DNA of 64,000 bases from Cephalotus follicularis (GCA_001972305.1 BDDD01000118.1:208060-272059); one strand, 5' to 3'; shown: positions 24,896 to 37,017, counted from the stretch's first letter. Notes: generated from the sequence alone by a model not told the origin. Program-made: numbers and translations.

Positions 24896-26209
24896 TTTGG
24901 GAATTTCTTCATCTAACGATACGAAACGATCCCGATTCCTGTTAGAGTGCATTTGAGCATTTGTATGCATTGCATATACACTGTTTACTGCCTGATTGTA
25001 TACTGTTTGTGAATCGTTTATGATTTCTAAAGTTTTGATATTTTGAAATGCATATATGAACTCAAAATGTGATATTTTGAGTATGGAAATATGTATTGAT
25101 TAATAACGTATTTTCGAACGAGCTGGTAAACAAATTCACACTACTGAAACTGTTTAAACGTATTTTCTATTGAAAATATATATTTCAAATGTTGTCACTT
25201 TTGGAAACATTTTGGAAATAACCTGCCTGTTGTGGATCAAATCGATCACTACTATTTACTGTACTGTTACTGCTTAAATTTACTGTTTGCTCTGTGAATT
25301 GCTATGTGTTTGTGCTTCAACCACTAGTTGCATGGTGGAGACTGCCAGCGCCGACTAGTGGAGGATTGACCTAGGGGCCAGGAGTATGGCTGGGTAACTC
25401 ACTGTACTGTTGCCTCGTTCGGTTACCTGATGTAGGGGACGGAGTGGGAGTGTAGCGTGGGGCCAGGAGTTGGCAGCGCTACACATACTGCCTGTTGTAG
25501 TCCTACGTGGACATTCTGCCTATTGTAGTCCTATGTGGACATCCCGTACTGCTTGTTAGTCCTTTTCGGACATTCCTGTGCTTGTCGATGTAGCCCTGGC
25601 AGGGTTACGACTGTAATGATCTTGCATACATATATTTTCTTATATATGTACTCACTGTTATTTTACTGTACTGTTAAAATATATATATTTCTCATATATA
25701 TATATGAACTGGTTTTCCACACTGAATCATTTATGCATACATTACATGATATGCATTTAATGTTGATCCCAAGCTACTTTTATGACTTAGCCAAGTAAGG
25801 ACAAAGGCTAACCCCCTACTTTACAGATTGATGCAGTGGACCGGTTGGACTGACATGGATGAAGATCAAGTTGTTATGTTCTTGATTTTGCTTATTCTCC
25901 TGCTTTGTATTAAACCTATGTTGGTCATGGTTTTCGGATGTACCGTTGTTTTGGTTTTGTTACTGAAGGATTTTAATCTTGTACTGTAATTCACACTCAG
26001 TTTATGGGCGATTAACAATATCGGATTATTTGGGGTAGCGTGCGGTATGGGACGCACGTTACAAGTTTACAGCTTATGTTCTGTTATGCTTCCGCAACTG
26101 TTGTACTTTGGAAAAGTTTTAAGTTTTATGGTTTTTGCATGAGCTGTGTTTTATATTAATTGCCTTTACCGCCTTAATGTTACGTTTCTCTTTTAATCGG
26201 GGTGTGACA

Positions 26210-26214
26210 ACATG
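26210..26214. repeat. Target-site duplication ACATG, right copy
   Basis: Pairs with 16041-16045 and defines LTR-B as one insertion. Confidence 0.85.
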
Positions 26215-27048
26215 CCTATGATACCCCCATAGGTGGTTATGTCTCAGTATGTCAAACAAATTCTCAAAACATTGATTTTTCCAAAAATCAATTAAAACGA
26301 ATAGGGATTCCAATTAAATCCAAAACTTATCAATCTTAAAAATCATGTGTCAAAACGATAATGATTTATCAAACGAACAAATACATATTTAAGTAGTCAA
26401 AAATCGAATATATTTAATCCCACAAAATAATCGTACCTTAATCATTCGAAATTAATATGCCTAAAAGCACATCAATTATATATACCAGGTCTCTTTAAAC
26501 CTAACCACTATAGTCCAATAACACGCTCGCTACGGATACCAAACAAATGATAAATAAGTGATATACACATCAAACAAATAAAAGAAAATTAACAAAGAAC
26601 AAAGCCTAGAAACAACTATTAGACCATATTTTGGACTTTAATAACATAATGATATCTATGTAGGGAAACCAAAAATATGAATGTGGTTTATGATATTGAG
26701 ATGAAAGCATGCACCATAATAATACATTCAACAACCAAACCTGTACAAAATAAAAGTAAACAATGAATGCATTACTTGCACACGCTGACTGAGACATAGA
26801 AGGTAAAATAACATGAAGAAATTTGTATACTAAGCCATGGACCAATAGCTATGTACTAAGCTATGAGAAAAAGCAGAGTACTATTGTAATTCCATGGACC
26901 AAAGGAAGACAAAAAGAAAACAATCTATAATTAAGCAATGATAATTAATGATGGCATTGCAAAGAAGAACCCAAAGTTGAAATGAATCTGTATAAAAAAG
27001 AGAGATTGGCATAGTATTTTGGTAATGCATGGTAACCGAGAGAGAAGA
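26215..27048. other. AT-rich unassigned sequence
   Basis: About 830 bp with no recognisable gene, LTR end or repeat array. It continues the flank seen at 15714-16040 and stops at the partial Tat LTR. Confidence 0.5.
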
Positions 27049-27374
27049 AGGTCTGTTCCTGAAGCATTTTGTCCTCTACGACGCTGTCGAGGAAGGGATT
27101 CTCAATGAAACAACGTAGAAGAAGGTATTCTACGATGCAGTTGAAGAGGAACTCCTCAGCACTGATGTCGAGGAGGGTGCCCTCTACAGTACACACGAGG
27201 AGGAGTTCCTTGGCACTAATGTCAAAGAGGAGTTCCTCGCTCGTTGCTCTAACCGGAGTTAATGAGTTTCCTCTACCTCAAGCCTATACAAGCTTTTAAT
27301 ACCCTTGGATACTTGGGCGACGTCTGCAGGGGGCACGTTTCACTCTTGGTATAGGTAGATTGTTCCCCACATCA
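27049..27374 (-). repeat. Partial 3' LTR of the Tat element
   Basis: It matches 37568-37889 of the 5' LTR, from GGTCTGTTCCTGAAGC to CCCCACATCA, with scattered differences. Only this 326-bp outer part is found on the left side. Confidence 0.85.
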
Positions 27375-27700
27375 TATGCCCCCTGGTCCTTCTACTCTGA
27401 CCGCGTCAGATGAGGAGGAGCAGAGCTGTGAGTTGTCGCTCAAGCAGACCTCCATTATGCAATCTTCACTGGCTCATTTAACTGTCACAATCAGGTTCTA
27501 TCACATTTTCCTCGATTGCTGGGCCGACGAATCTGGCCCAAATCTAAAACCATAATGAGGCATACAAGGCACGATTAACACTTGGAGAACCCTGTGTGTT
27601 TTCCACCTCTATCTTTTTGTTTTCCGCGTCTGATTTGACGATTTGTTCGCCCACCGTTAGATTTGTGTGAGGTGGAGGGCCAGGATCTGAGCTCGGGGGC

Positions 27701-27709
27701 TTTATAAAA
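27701..27709 (+). promoter_or_regulatory. TATA box for the antisense gene
   Basis: TTTATAAAAG lies about 200 bp upstream of the ATG at 27910 on the + strand and is followed by a CT-rich leader. This is the right place for a promoter separate from the element's own LTR, which drives the other strand. Confidence 0.5.
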
Positions 27710-27909
27710 GATCTTTCTCTTAAAAATAACTCTTCGCTTTTTCAACTCCCAATCTTCATCTTCTTGCTGAGAGCCGCCCAGATCTCTGGTGCTTCCCAAT
27801 TTTCCTTATTTTGCCATTTCTCTCGTCAAGATTCTTGGTAAGTACCCATTGTCTTCCTTCTATTCTGAGTTTGTCTAGGATCTTTTTGGTCTCTTCGTTT
27901 TCCTGTCTA

Positions 27910-30317
27910 ATGGCAAGAAAAGAAGAAAATAGTAGATCTTCTTCTTCTTCCCCCTTAGATGTAGAACCCTTGGCCATGGTGGTTTCTACCGCCGAGAGAC
28001 CCCTCATCCTTAAAGGCAGCATGGGGGCTACGGTGGGTGACCCTGTTTCCCCCACCACTGAAGCTAACCTCCAACCTTCTGAGAGTTATTTTGAAGTTAG
28101 CACCCTATCTCGTGGAGACGTAATAGAGCTCTCCCAAAAGTACAACTTTCCCAGTGGGCTAACGTACAATGTTCTCTCGGATCCTCAGATAGTCACAATG
28201 AGCAGAGATGGTCTCTTCGTGGTCTTCGCGGAGGTGCTCTCTCACGGCTTGAGGGTTCCTGTACCCTCATTTGCCATCTCGATCCTGGAGACTTTCTGTC
28301 TCCATCCTTCTCTTCTCCAACCCCAATCTTGGAGCTTCATAATAGGTTTCCTCGTCAAATGTATAGAGTTAGAGGTGACTGTGACAGTGGGTCTTTTTAA
28401 AGAATTCCATGTCCTCTCGGCCTCGCCAGTGAAGTACGGGTACTTTTTCAAGTCCCATTCTGGTGCAAAAAAGCTTCTGTTCAATCCTACCAAATCTATT
28501 AAGAATTGGAGGATGAGGTACTTTTTGATAAAAAAAAACTTCAAAGGATTCACTCCCTCTCCTTGGTGTGATTCTATGGATACACCACCTCTGAACAAGA
28601 GGTCTCGCTTAACATCGGCAGAGAAGGTGGACCTCAACAAACTCTTGGCCCTGGAGCCCGAGGAAGTGAATTTCACTGTGCGTGAGGATCGTCTACTCCA
28701 TGTAGGGCTAAGCGTGGTCCCTTGCGGAGAATCGTACTTGGATGTTGCCGAGGAGGACATCTCAGAGGGAGAGGGAGCTCGAGATAGTTCCATACTCCTA
28801 GTGTCAGGGGAAAGCTGTAAAAAGCCTTTGTCTCCTCCACTACTAAGTTTAGAATTGTTTTTACCCTTTTATACTCTGAACTACTGAATTTGATTTTTGT
28901 GTCTTCTTTTAGCAATGGCTTCTTGTCGTGACTTCTCTGCTATCCTGAAGGCCAGTGAGAAGAAGAAAACGTCTGTCGTGGGTAGATCAAAGCAAAAAGG
29001 GAAAGCTCCCGAGATAGAGGGGTCAAGGCCAAAATCCAGGGCTCCTCCCCTCGTAAAGGTTACCGCTGCCGAGAAGAGGAGCGAGGCAAGCAAAAGGCCG
29101 TTGGGAGAGGACTCTCCTGATGATGTCCACGTTCCTTTGATAAAGAGGGGCAGGAAAGGGAAAGGTGTCGTGGACGTCGGCAACAGGAGGAACGTCGAGG
29201 ACGTTGCTGCCCTCGGTGCAAGCTCTTAGGATCCAATTATGCTCCCCCCCTCTTGGGAGGTTGAGGACATGCTTAGTGACTTGGAGGCCTTGGACACCTC
29301 CAAACTACATTTGAATGCTCCTGGGGTCCCCCAAGCTGTCAGTGAATTGGTCTTCTTCCCTTTGGAGATGATGGCGAGGGAAAACTGGTCCAACGAGGAG
29401 TTGGTGACCCAGTGTCTTTGGAGAAACTTGAGGGTAGGTGATCTCTTCCTCTGCTACTTCCTTCTCCCTTTTATCATTTCTTTTTATGTCCACTGACAGG
29501 TACATTTCCCTGACAGGCTCTGAACAATACTCAACTGCTAGTGGAGAACTTCTCTACCATTGTTGTAAGGGATAGGGAGTTGATGGAAAACATGGCGACA
29601 CTAGTGGAGACTGCTCACTCCGTCCAAGCCCAGTTGAATGAAGTCCTCAAGGCTCAGGACTCTTTGGTAGAGGAGAAAAGGCAAGCGGTCGAAGACTTAG
29701 AAGAAGCCAGGGCTGAAAAGTTGGAATTAAAGGAGGATCTCGGCCGCGTCAAAGAGAGATGCCATAACCTGGAAGCAAAACTCGAGCGCGAGCGGAGAAA
29801 CGATGAGGACCAGTTGAGGAGGGAACGGAAGAAAGCCGTAGAAGAGTTTAAATCCTCGGACGAATTCCACGTATTGATGAAGTCCTCCGTGGAGGAGTTC
29901 AAAGCTACAAAGGAGTTTGAGGACGTTGTGTTTGAAGACGCGGCCGAGTACTTCCTCTGAGGTTTTTACGCCTGCCGCAACTGGGTTTCTTCCCTTCACC
30001 CAAATTTTCCTCTAGATGGGGTGGTGTACAGCTTGGAGACCAACGCCTTCAACTTCTACCCTGAGGGGGTTGATGAGGAGGAAGCGAAGTTCTGGCTTGC
30101 TCTGGAAGAGAGGGTTTCATCTGTTATGGGAGAGCTACCGAGGGCCGTATCGCCAGACTTGGTAATTTTTCCCTCGGATCCGTCCTTGGACTCCCCTATC
30201 ATTCCAGCCTTTTCAAGCATAGTGGATCCTCCCTCGGAGCTTGAGGTTCCTCCATTTCCTCTCGTTGATCCCGTCAGTGCTCCTATGCCTATCGATAAAG
30301 ATCCTCCTCAACTTTAG
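27910..30317 (+). CDS. Antisense accessory gene, Transposase_28-like with coiled coil
   Basis: It runs opposite to gag-pol inside the Tat element. The first part starts at the ATG at 27910 (MARKEENSRSSSSS) and contains a domain with VPVPSFAISILETFCLHPSLL, SWSFIIGFLVKCIELE, GLFKEFHVLSASPVKYGYFF and SIKNWRMRYFLIKK. This resembles the plant family known as 'putative gypsy type transposon' (Pfam Transposase_28), whose function is unknown. A basic linker (about 28915-29230) and a long Glu/Lys-rich coiled coil (about 29541-29930) follow, then an acidic Pro-rich tail to 30317. Intron-like gaps with plausible splice signals lie near 28.87-28.91 kb and 29.43-29.52 kb. Extra ORFs, some antisense, are known in Tat elements. 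Family assignment is from memory, and intactness is not established. Confidence 0.6.
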
Positions 30318-30319
30318 CT

Positions 30320-30882
30320 TTTCTTTGCCTTTGCTTCTTTATTGTAATAGTTTTTGCTTCTTTCTTCCGCACTTGTAATTTTTGAAGTATCAATGAAGAC
30401 TTTTTGTATTCTGCCTTTATTTCTTTGCACCATGTGCTTGAGTTTTGGATATGCATCTGTTTACAATTCCCTTAGGAATTTTTTTCTTGGTCTAACTTAT
30501 AGACTTATATATGTGATCACCTAAGCTTTGTAATCCACGTAGGACACTTTGCTTGCAAAGCGCTTAGGTGATAGGACTTAATCTTTACGAGTTCTGTTGT
30601 GTTCATAGACTAAGTTCTTGGTCTGCTTGGACAAGTTCCTATGGGTTTTCCGAGCAGGATATCGTCTGGTCCATCATGTTATGGACCAAGTTGTCTGAGC
30701 TTGCAGTTCTCGTGGGGACACTTGTTTCAAAGTGCTCAGTACAATGAACTTGATCGTTGTGAGTTCCCATGGATTCGCCTTTCAAGACATGATTTTAGTT
30801 CTGGTCGGACAAGTTCCTATGGTGTTACCAACCAGGGTTCGCTCCCTGAGGAGTCTTATTGCTTCCTTGGAAGTCTTTTGGT
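30320..30882 (+). other. 3' flank of the antisense gene
   Basis: T-rich sequence with AATGAA- and TTGTAAT-like polyadenylation words at about 30340-30400, then sequence sliding into diverged minisatellite units from 30841. No further gene is seen. Confidence 0.4.
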
Positions 30883-31254
30883 GCTCCTCGGAAGGAGTAT
30901 TTTGTTGCTCCGCGGAAGGAGTCTTTAGGATGCTCCTCAGAAGGAGTCTTTCGGACGCTCCTCGGAAGGAGTCTTTTATGCATGCTCCTCGGAAGGAGTC
31001 TTTTGGTGCTACTCAGAAGGAGTATTTTGTTGCTCCTCGGAAGGAGTCTTTAGGATGCTCCTCAGAAGAAGTCTTTGGAAAGCTCCTCGAAAGGAATCTT
31101 TTGGTGCTCCTCGGAAGGAGTATTTTGTTGCTCCTCAGAAGGAGTCTTTAGGATGCTCCTCAGAAGGAGTCTTTGGGACGCTCCTCAGAAGGAGTCTTTT
31201 GTGCATGCTCCTCGGAAGGAGTCATTTGGTGCTCCTCAGAAGTAGTATTTTGTT
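30883..31254. repeat. 25-bp minisatellite, 15 copies, higher-order pattern
   Basis: Units follow GCTCCTCGGAAGGAGTCTTT plus 4-7 variable bases. Each has a small palindrome (CTCC..GGAG). Unit tails recur in the order TATTTTGTT, CTTTAGGAT, CTTT(C/G)GGAC, CTTTT(A/G)TGCAT, CTTTTGGT, then start again. Open frames across it are low-complexity artefacts. Confidence 0.92.
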
Positions 31255-31554
31255 TAGTGCGCCCTTGGGCGTCTGTCACCTTAATATGCTCGAGACCTCG
31301 ACTTGTGTTTGTGAAATTTAGAGAACTTTGGACCTAAACTGAGATGTACTTTGAATGTCTCCTTAGGAGCGTGGTCTTACATGCTTGAAATAAAATTTCA
31401 TAGTTTAGGGAGTTGATCGGTGGTTGTTCAGAGGTTTGAGGACATGAATATTGGATCTCCGGTCCCTTGCAAACTTGGAACTATGATCTTGAACAAATAT
31501 TTTGAAAAAATTTAACTTTTATCGATATCTTGAATTTGTACAACTTACAAGAAA

Positions 31555-34500
31555 TCATTGATAGTACTTCTTCAGATGCTCGGCATTCCAACCTCTGGCA
31601 ATCTCCCTGCCCCCCAGAGTTTCAAGTTTGAATGTTCCTGGGCGGAGGACTCTCTTGATCTTGTATGGTCCTTCCCAGGTGGTAGAAAGTTTTCCTCTGG
31701 TACCGGTTGGGTCTGCGATAGCTGAGTTGCGTAGGACTAGATCTCCTTGCCTTAGTGGTCTGGGACTTACTCTTCTATTATAATAACGACTCACCCTCTG
31801 CTGGTAGGCTGAAACTTTGATCGCGGCCTTATCCCTGAGCTCTTCTACTAAATCCAGGAGGCACCTAAGTCCTTCTTCATTGTTCTCTTCAGTAAAGTGC
31901 ATAACCCTTGGTGATTGCACACCAATCTCCACCGGTATCATAGCTTCAGCTCCAAAGCAAAGGCTGTATGGGGACTCACCAGTTGTGGTCCGAGGAGTGG
32001 TTCTATACGCCCATAATACACTTGGTATCTCCTCGGTCCATCTTCCTTAGCTATCTTCGAGGCGCTTCTTCAAGCCCGAGATGATTTCTCTGTTGATCAC
32101 TTCGGCTTGACCATTGCTCTGGGGGTAGGCTACTGAGGCGAGCCTATGCTCTATCCTTCACTCTTTGCAAAAGTCACGGAATGCTTGGCAATCAAACTAT
32201 TTACCGTTGTCTGAAAAAATTGTCCTCGGGACTCCAAACCTACAGATGATTGACTTCCATACAAAGCTTTCCGTGTTCTTCTCTGTAATTGTGGCCAAAG
32301 GCTCTGCTTCCACCCACTTGGAGAAGTAATCTACTACTACAATGAGAAACTTCCTCTGACCTATCGCCACGGGTAGTGGTCCGACGAGGTCCATTCCCCA
32401 TTGTGTAAAGGGCCATGGGGCAGTGATGGACGTCAGAGGTTGAGAGGGTCTTCTGCTTATGTTTGCGTTCCTCCGACACTTGTCACATTTCCTTACCGAG
32501 TCTATAGCATCTTGATGCAAAGTTGGCCAGTAGTAGCCCTGCCTCAATAGCTTATGTGACAAGGTCCTGGCCCCCGTGTGGTTGCCACAAACTCCTTTAT
32601 GGGCCTCCCTTAGAGCATAATCGGTCTCTAAGGGAGTCAAGCATCTCAACCAACGAAGAGAGAATTATCTTTTGTAGAGGATCCCATCTCGGAGCTGGAA
32701 TCTGTTTGATCTATACCCCAGTTTCCTCGCCTCTGCTGGGTCCTCGGGCAGGATCCCATTCCATAGCCAGTTGATAAAAGGGTCATCCAGTTTGACTCCT
32801 GTGGTAAGTCTATGTCCATCACATCGACTTGAGAGATGGTGGGCCTATCTAGGTAGTCTAATAGCACGGTTTGATTTTTCTCCAGCTCCTCTACCGTTGC
32901 TAGTTTTGACAACTGGTCTGCTCTGGCATTCTCTGATCAGGGGACTTTCAAAACCCTTATAACATTGAAGGCTAACTTCAAACTCTGAAAATGTGATAAG
33001 TACTTGGCCATAGAGTCTTCTCGGGCTTCGTACTCTCCACTAGCCAAACTAACCACTAGCTGAGAATCACTGGAGGCCTCTATCTTTTGCACCTCCAGAT
33101 GCTTCGCAATTGTCAGCCCAGCTATCAGAGCTTCCCATTCATCTTCGTTGTTCGTAGCTTTAAACCCAAACATCAGAGCATATTCCAACGTCCACCCATC
33201 TGGACTTGTTAATACTAGTCCCGCTCCACTGCCAGTGATACAAGAGGATCCATCCACAGACAACTTCCATATCCCCTTCTCATTCTTGGAGGGGTTCTCC
33301 TCCATACACTCTGTAGGTGCATTATCTCCAATAAAGTCAGCTAGGACCAATGATTTGATTGCTGGTCTGGCTTTGAACTTCACATCATACTCGCCTAGTT
33401 CGACTGACCACTTGATTAGTCTGCCTGAGGTGTCAGGCTTCGCAAGAACTTGTTTGAGTGGTTTGTCAGTCACGACCTTGATTGTATGGGCTTGGAAATA
33501 TGGCCTCAATTTTCTGGCTGCAATGATCAGAGCATAGGAAAAATTTTCCACCTCTGGGTACCTCCCCTCGGCATCATTCAAAGCCTTTCTCACATAGTAC
33601 ACTGGCTTTTGGATTTTCTCCTCCTCCCTGACTATCACTGCACTCACTGCGCCCGAGGTGTCTTCAAGGTACAAATACAAGTCTTCTCTGTCCTTAGGTT
33701 TTGAGATTATAGGAGGGGAAGCCAGGTATTCCTTTAACTTGTCGAAGGCTACTTGACACTCGTCTGACCAAGAAAATCCCTTGGGATCTCTAAGTACTTT
33801 GAAGAAGGGGAGGCACTTCTCTGCCGACTTTGAAACAAACCTGCTCAGGGCTGCTATCTTCCCATTCAATCTTTGAACATCCCTGATGGTTTGGGGGGGC
33901 CTCATACTTTGAACCGCTAGGATCTTCTTTGGATTGACCTCTATTCCTCTGCTGGAGACCATGAACATGAGGAACTTGCCAGAGGTGAGCCCGAAAGTAC
34001 ACTTGGATGGTTTGAGCTTCATGTTGTACCTCCTCAATACCTCAAATATCTCCTCCAAGTGTTTGATGTGTGGGATCTTGGCTGGGGTCTTGACGAGCAT
34101 TTCGTCGATGTAGACCTCCATGTTTCTCCCAATCTGGGGCTCAAAGATTTTGTTCACCAGTCGTTGGTAGGTGGCCCCTGCATTCTTCAAACCAAAGGGC
34201 ATAACCTTATAGCAATACATCCCCTAGTCTGTAATGAAGGCTGTCTTGTTCTCGCTGGGTCCATACATGGGGATTTGATTGTACCCCGAGTAGGCGCCCA
34301 AGAAACTCAGCATTCTGTAGCCCAAGGTAGCATCTACCAACTGATCTATCTTTGGTAGAGGGAAGTGATCCTTAGGGCAAGCTTTATTGAGGTCTGTAAA
34401 GTCGATGCACATCCTCCACTTGCCATTTGCTATTTTGACTAATACTGGGTTTGCCAGCCAGTCTGAGTAATGTGCTTCCCTTATGAACCCTGCCTGCAGG

Positions 34501-35300
34501 AGCTTGCTTACCTGCTGCCTCTCAGGAGCAAAGTTCCTCTTCTTCTGCCTAGTCAGAGGCCTAATTGGATCCACACTTAGCTTGTGAATCATTACGTTTG
34601 GGCTGATCCCAGGGACCTCCTCTGCCGACCAGGCAAAAACATCTTTGCTATTTCGGAGGAATGTTATTAATTCCCCCTTCTCCACCTCTCCGAGCTGTGA
34701 GCCCACATGGAAGACTCTTTCAGTGTCTCCCTCTGCTAGGGTCACTTGGATCACATCTTCAACAGGCTATGGATGCTTAGGCTCCACATCCCCCCTGAGC
34801 TCCACGTTTGTTATGGGAAGTACTTTGTCCTTCCCTTTATCCATGATGGCAGTTTTGTAACACTGCCTTGCTACCTGTTGGTCTCCTCTAGCTTCCCCCA
34901 CACCAAACCATGCAGGGAAATTCATTCATAAGTGTCTCATAGACACTATGGCTTCCATTAAATTCAGACCTGGTCGCCCTACTATGGCATTGTAAGGGCT
35001 TGGTGTGTCCACCACCAGGAAAGTCATCTCTACCTGGGTCTGGCGTGGGGCCGTGCCTGCGACCACGGACAGGTCGATGGATCCCAGAGGATGGACCATC
35101 TCGCCTGCAAAGCCAACCAGTGGGGTCTTCATGGGCTTTAACTGGTCTGCCGGTATCCTCAGCTGATCAAACGCGTGTTTGTATAGGATATCGGCTGAGC
35201 TCCCTCTATCAATGAGGATCCTCTCCATAGTGAAAAGTGCCAATTGAAGAGTTACCACCACCGGGTCATCATGAGGGAGACGTACTCCCTCGTAGTCCAC
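31555..35300 (-). pseudogene. Tat pol: protease, RT, dual RNase H, integrase
   Basis: Protease lies near 35300-34930 (ILIDRGSSADILY, YNAIVGRPGLN). RT lies near 34750-33950, with VPGISPNVMIHKL, FIREAHYSDWLANPVLVKI, WRMCIDFTDLNKACPKD, YSGYNQIPM and VMPFGLKNAGATYQRLVN. The usual gypsy RNase H lies at about 33700-33320 (EDLYLYLEDTSGAVSAVIV, KVVTDKPLKQVL). A second, archaeal-type RNase H follows at about 33280-32940 (LSVDGSSCITGSGAGLV, EWEALIAGLTIAKHL, SSDSQLVVSLASGEY). Integrase has HTGARTLSHKLLRQGYYWPTL, KCDKCRRNAN and WGMDLVGPLP; its C-terminal part reads PRPLRQGDLVLRN near 31750. Fossil. Confidence 0.87.
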
Positions 35301-35309
35301 CTTTTGCTC

Positions 35310-36992
35310 CCTTCTTCCCTAGGGAGCATCTCTGTCCACATACTTACATAGGTGCGCCTTTCGAATCTGGTCCTCAATCTGATTCTTCAACTGCCTGCAT
35401 TCCTTGGTATCATGTCTGTGGTCACGATGATACCTGCAGTATTTTTCCATGTCCCTCTTCTCGGGTGGGGACCTCATCTTTTCAGACCATTAGATGGGGA
35501 CCTTATCTTGCTCCACTATAACTATTCTGGTGCGAAAGTCCAGGAGGGGGGCAAAGTTATTGTAGGATGGGACAAGCGCCCATCTCTTGGGTGAGTCACC
35601 CCTCCTAGAGAGCTTGTGTCTGAGGTCATCCTTTGTCAGGTCGGACCTCTCTTTCCTCTTCTCTTTCTTCTCAGGAGTGTTTCATGAGTGCTCCCCCTTC
35701 TCCTCTTGATGGCCTGACCAGGGTGTTTTGTGTTTCCTGGCTGCCATCTCTTCCTTGGCATTGACATACCTCTCTACTCTCCTTAGCAGGTCTTCCATGT
35801 CCACCGTGGGTTTCTTCAAAAGGAGAAGGTGAAATACAAGTTGTTCCTGAGGCCGCTATTTAATGCAGCTAGGGCGAAGGACAACTCTAGATCTTTCACA
35901 GTGAGAGACTCCCTGTTGAACCTGGTGAGGTAGTCACTCAGGGACTCGTCTCTCCCCTGCACCACATTGATTAAGTGGTTAGATTTCCTTCTCTGCGTAG
36001 TGCTATCGAGGAATTTTGTGACAAACAGCTCAGTAAGCTGGTCAAAATCCTTCACTGACCTCTGAGCTAGGGTAGAGAACCATGACTGGGCAGCTCCAGT
36101 CAACGTGGCCGGGAATCCTCGGCATAGTGTGGCGTCTAAGGCTTGGTGCACCAATGGTTTGAATGTAGGTGCGCACATATTGGATGGGGTTTGTGGTCCC
36201 ATCGTATTTATCAAGGCTAGGGAGCCGGAATCCGCTGGGGATTCGCTCTGTCATGATCTCGGGCGTAAAGGGGTGGGCGCTAAGGTCGCGCACCTATAAC
36301 AGATATCCCCTTGGCTTCTCGGCTCCTTGGAGCCTTCTCTCCACCTCGGCAAGCCTTCTGTTCATCGCTTGCTCCACCTCAATGTCTCTACCCCTGATAG
36401 AAACACGTGACCCCCCAGCCAGTGTAGCCGTGCGATCTGCCCTGTTTCCCTGTACAGTCGCTGCTCTGCATGGGGCACTAGACCGCACTTGTGCATCCTC
36501 TGCACCTCTGACTCCCCCCTAAGGATTCACGTCCATGGCTTGGTGCTCTGGATGCTCTCTCCTGGGATCATTGGGCTGATCTCGGGTAGTTGAGGACTCT
36601 GCCCTCTGAGATGCATTGATCTCAGGTCTCATCCCTAAAGGAATATTATCCCCTGACCACCTAGGAGGAAGTCCTTCTCCCCTAGGCAAGTTTTGCCTGG
36701 CACCTCGGGGGTGCCCCATCTCCACCGCTGGCCTAACAAGGCCGCTTTGTCCTCTGGTATTTGCTTGGACAGGTCTGGCCTGGGCCTGGTTGGCGAGGTT
36801 GGTCGCCAACAAATTTGTGAGATGCTCCATTCCTTGGAGGAGCTGACTGAGATGCTCCCCAGTTACAGGAGCTTGTTCTTGGGCCACAACTTGGCCGGCC
36901 TCAGGGAGAGGAGGTGGGACCTCCTGTTGTTGGCTACCTGTGGCTCCAAACTGGTTGTTGTTCTTTGTCGGAGGCATGATTGTTGATGGCAT
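35310..36992 (-). pseudogene. Tat gag
   Basis: The start is taken at the ATG whose complement ends at 36992 (MPSTIMPPTKNNNQFG), 26 bp inside the LTR/PBS boundary. A Pro/Gln-rich head is followed by the conserved gag domain near 36200-35820, with GFPATLTGAAQSWFSTL, DFDQLTELFVTKFLDS and SLSDYLTRFNRESL. A charged tail rich in Lys/Arg/Glu continues toward the protease. In an active element it would form the particle shell. Confidence 0.8.
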
Positions 36993-37001
36993 TTCACTGC
37001 G

Positions 37002-37017
37002 TTTGGGCGGTGCCAAC
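37002..37017 (-). other. Putative primer-binding site of Tat element
   Basis: The - strand reads TTGGCACCGCCCAAAC one base inside the LTR end. It resembles the TTGGC-starting sites common in Tat/Athila elements rather than the iMet type. The exact tRNA is not determined. Confidence 0.6.

Larger units (their letters stand above)
16046..26209 (+). mobile_element. LTR-B, solo LTR split by a nested gypsy element
   Basis: It starts TGTAACGCCCGAG at 16046 and ends GGGGTGTGACA at 26209, flanked by a perfect 5-bp duplication. No PBS or polypurine tract adjoins it, so it is a solo LTR left by LTR-LTR recombination. The LTR sequence is 16046-16580 plus 24016-26209, about 2.73 kb. The intervening 16581-24015 is a complete-length younger gypsy element. 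It belongs to the LTR-A family in the opposite orientation, as seen from aligned segments such as the GGCGCCTTGGGG and CATGCAGGTGC region before the insertion. Confidence 0.85.

Noticed and set aside
30883-31254. CRISPR-like array
   Set aside because: Units are contiguous with 4-7 variable bases rather than repeat plus spacer, and the setting is a plant retrotransposon.
30641-31321. Overlapping frames with repeated RKES/SSEGVF-like peptides
   Set aside because: They are translations of the 25-bp minisatellite in three frames and change register with unit-length variation.
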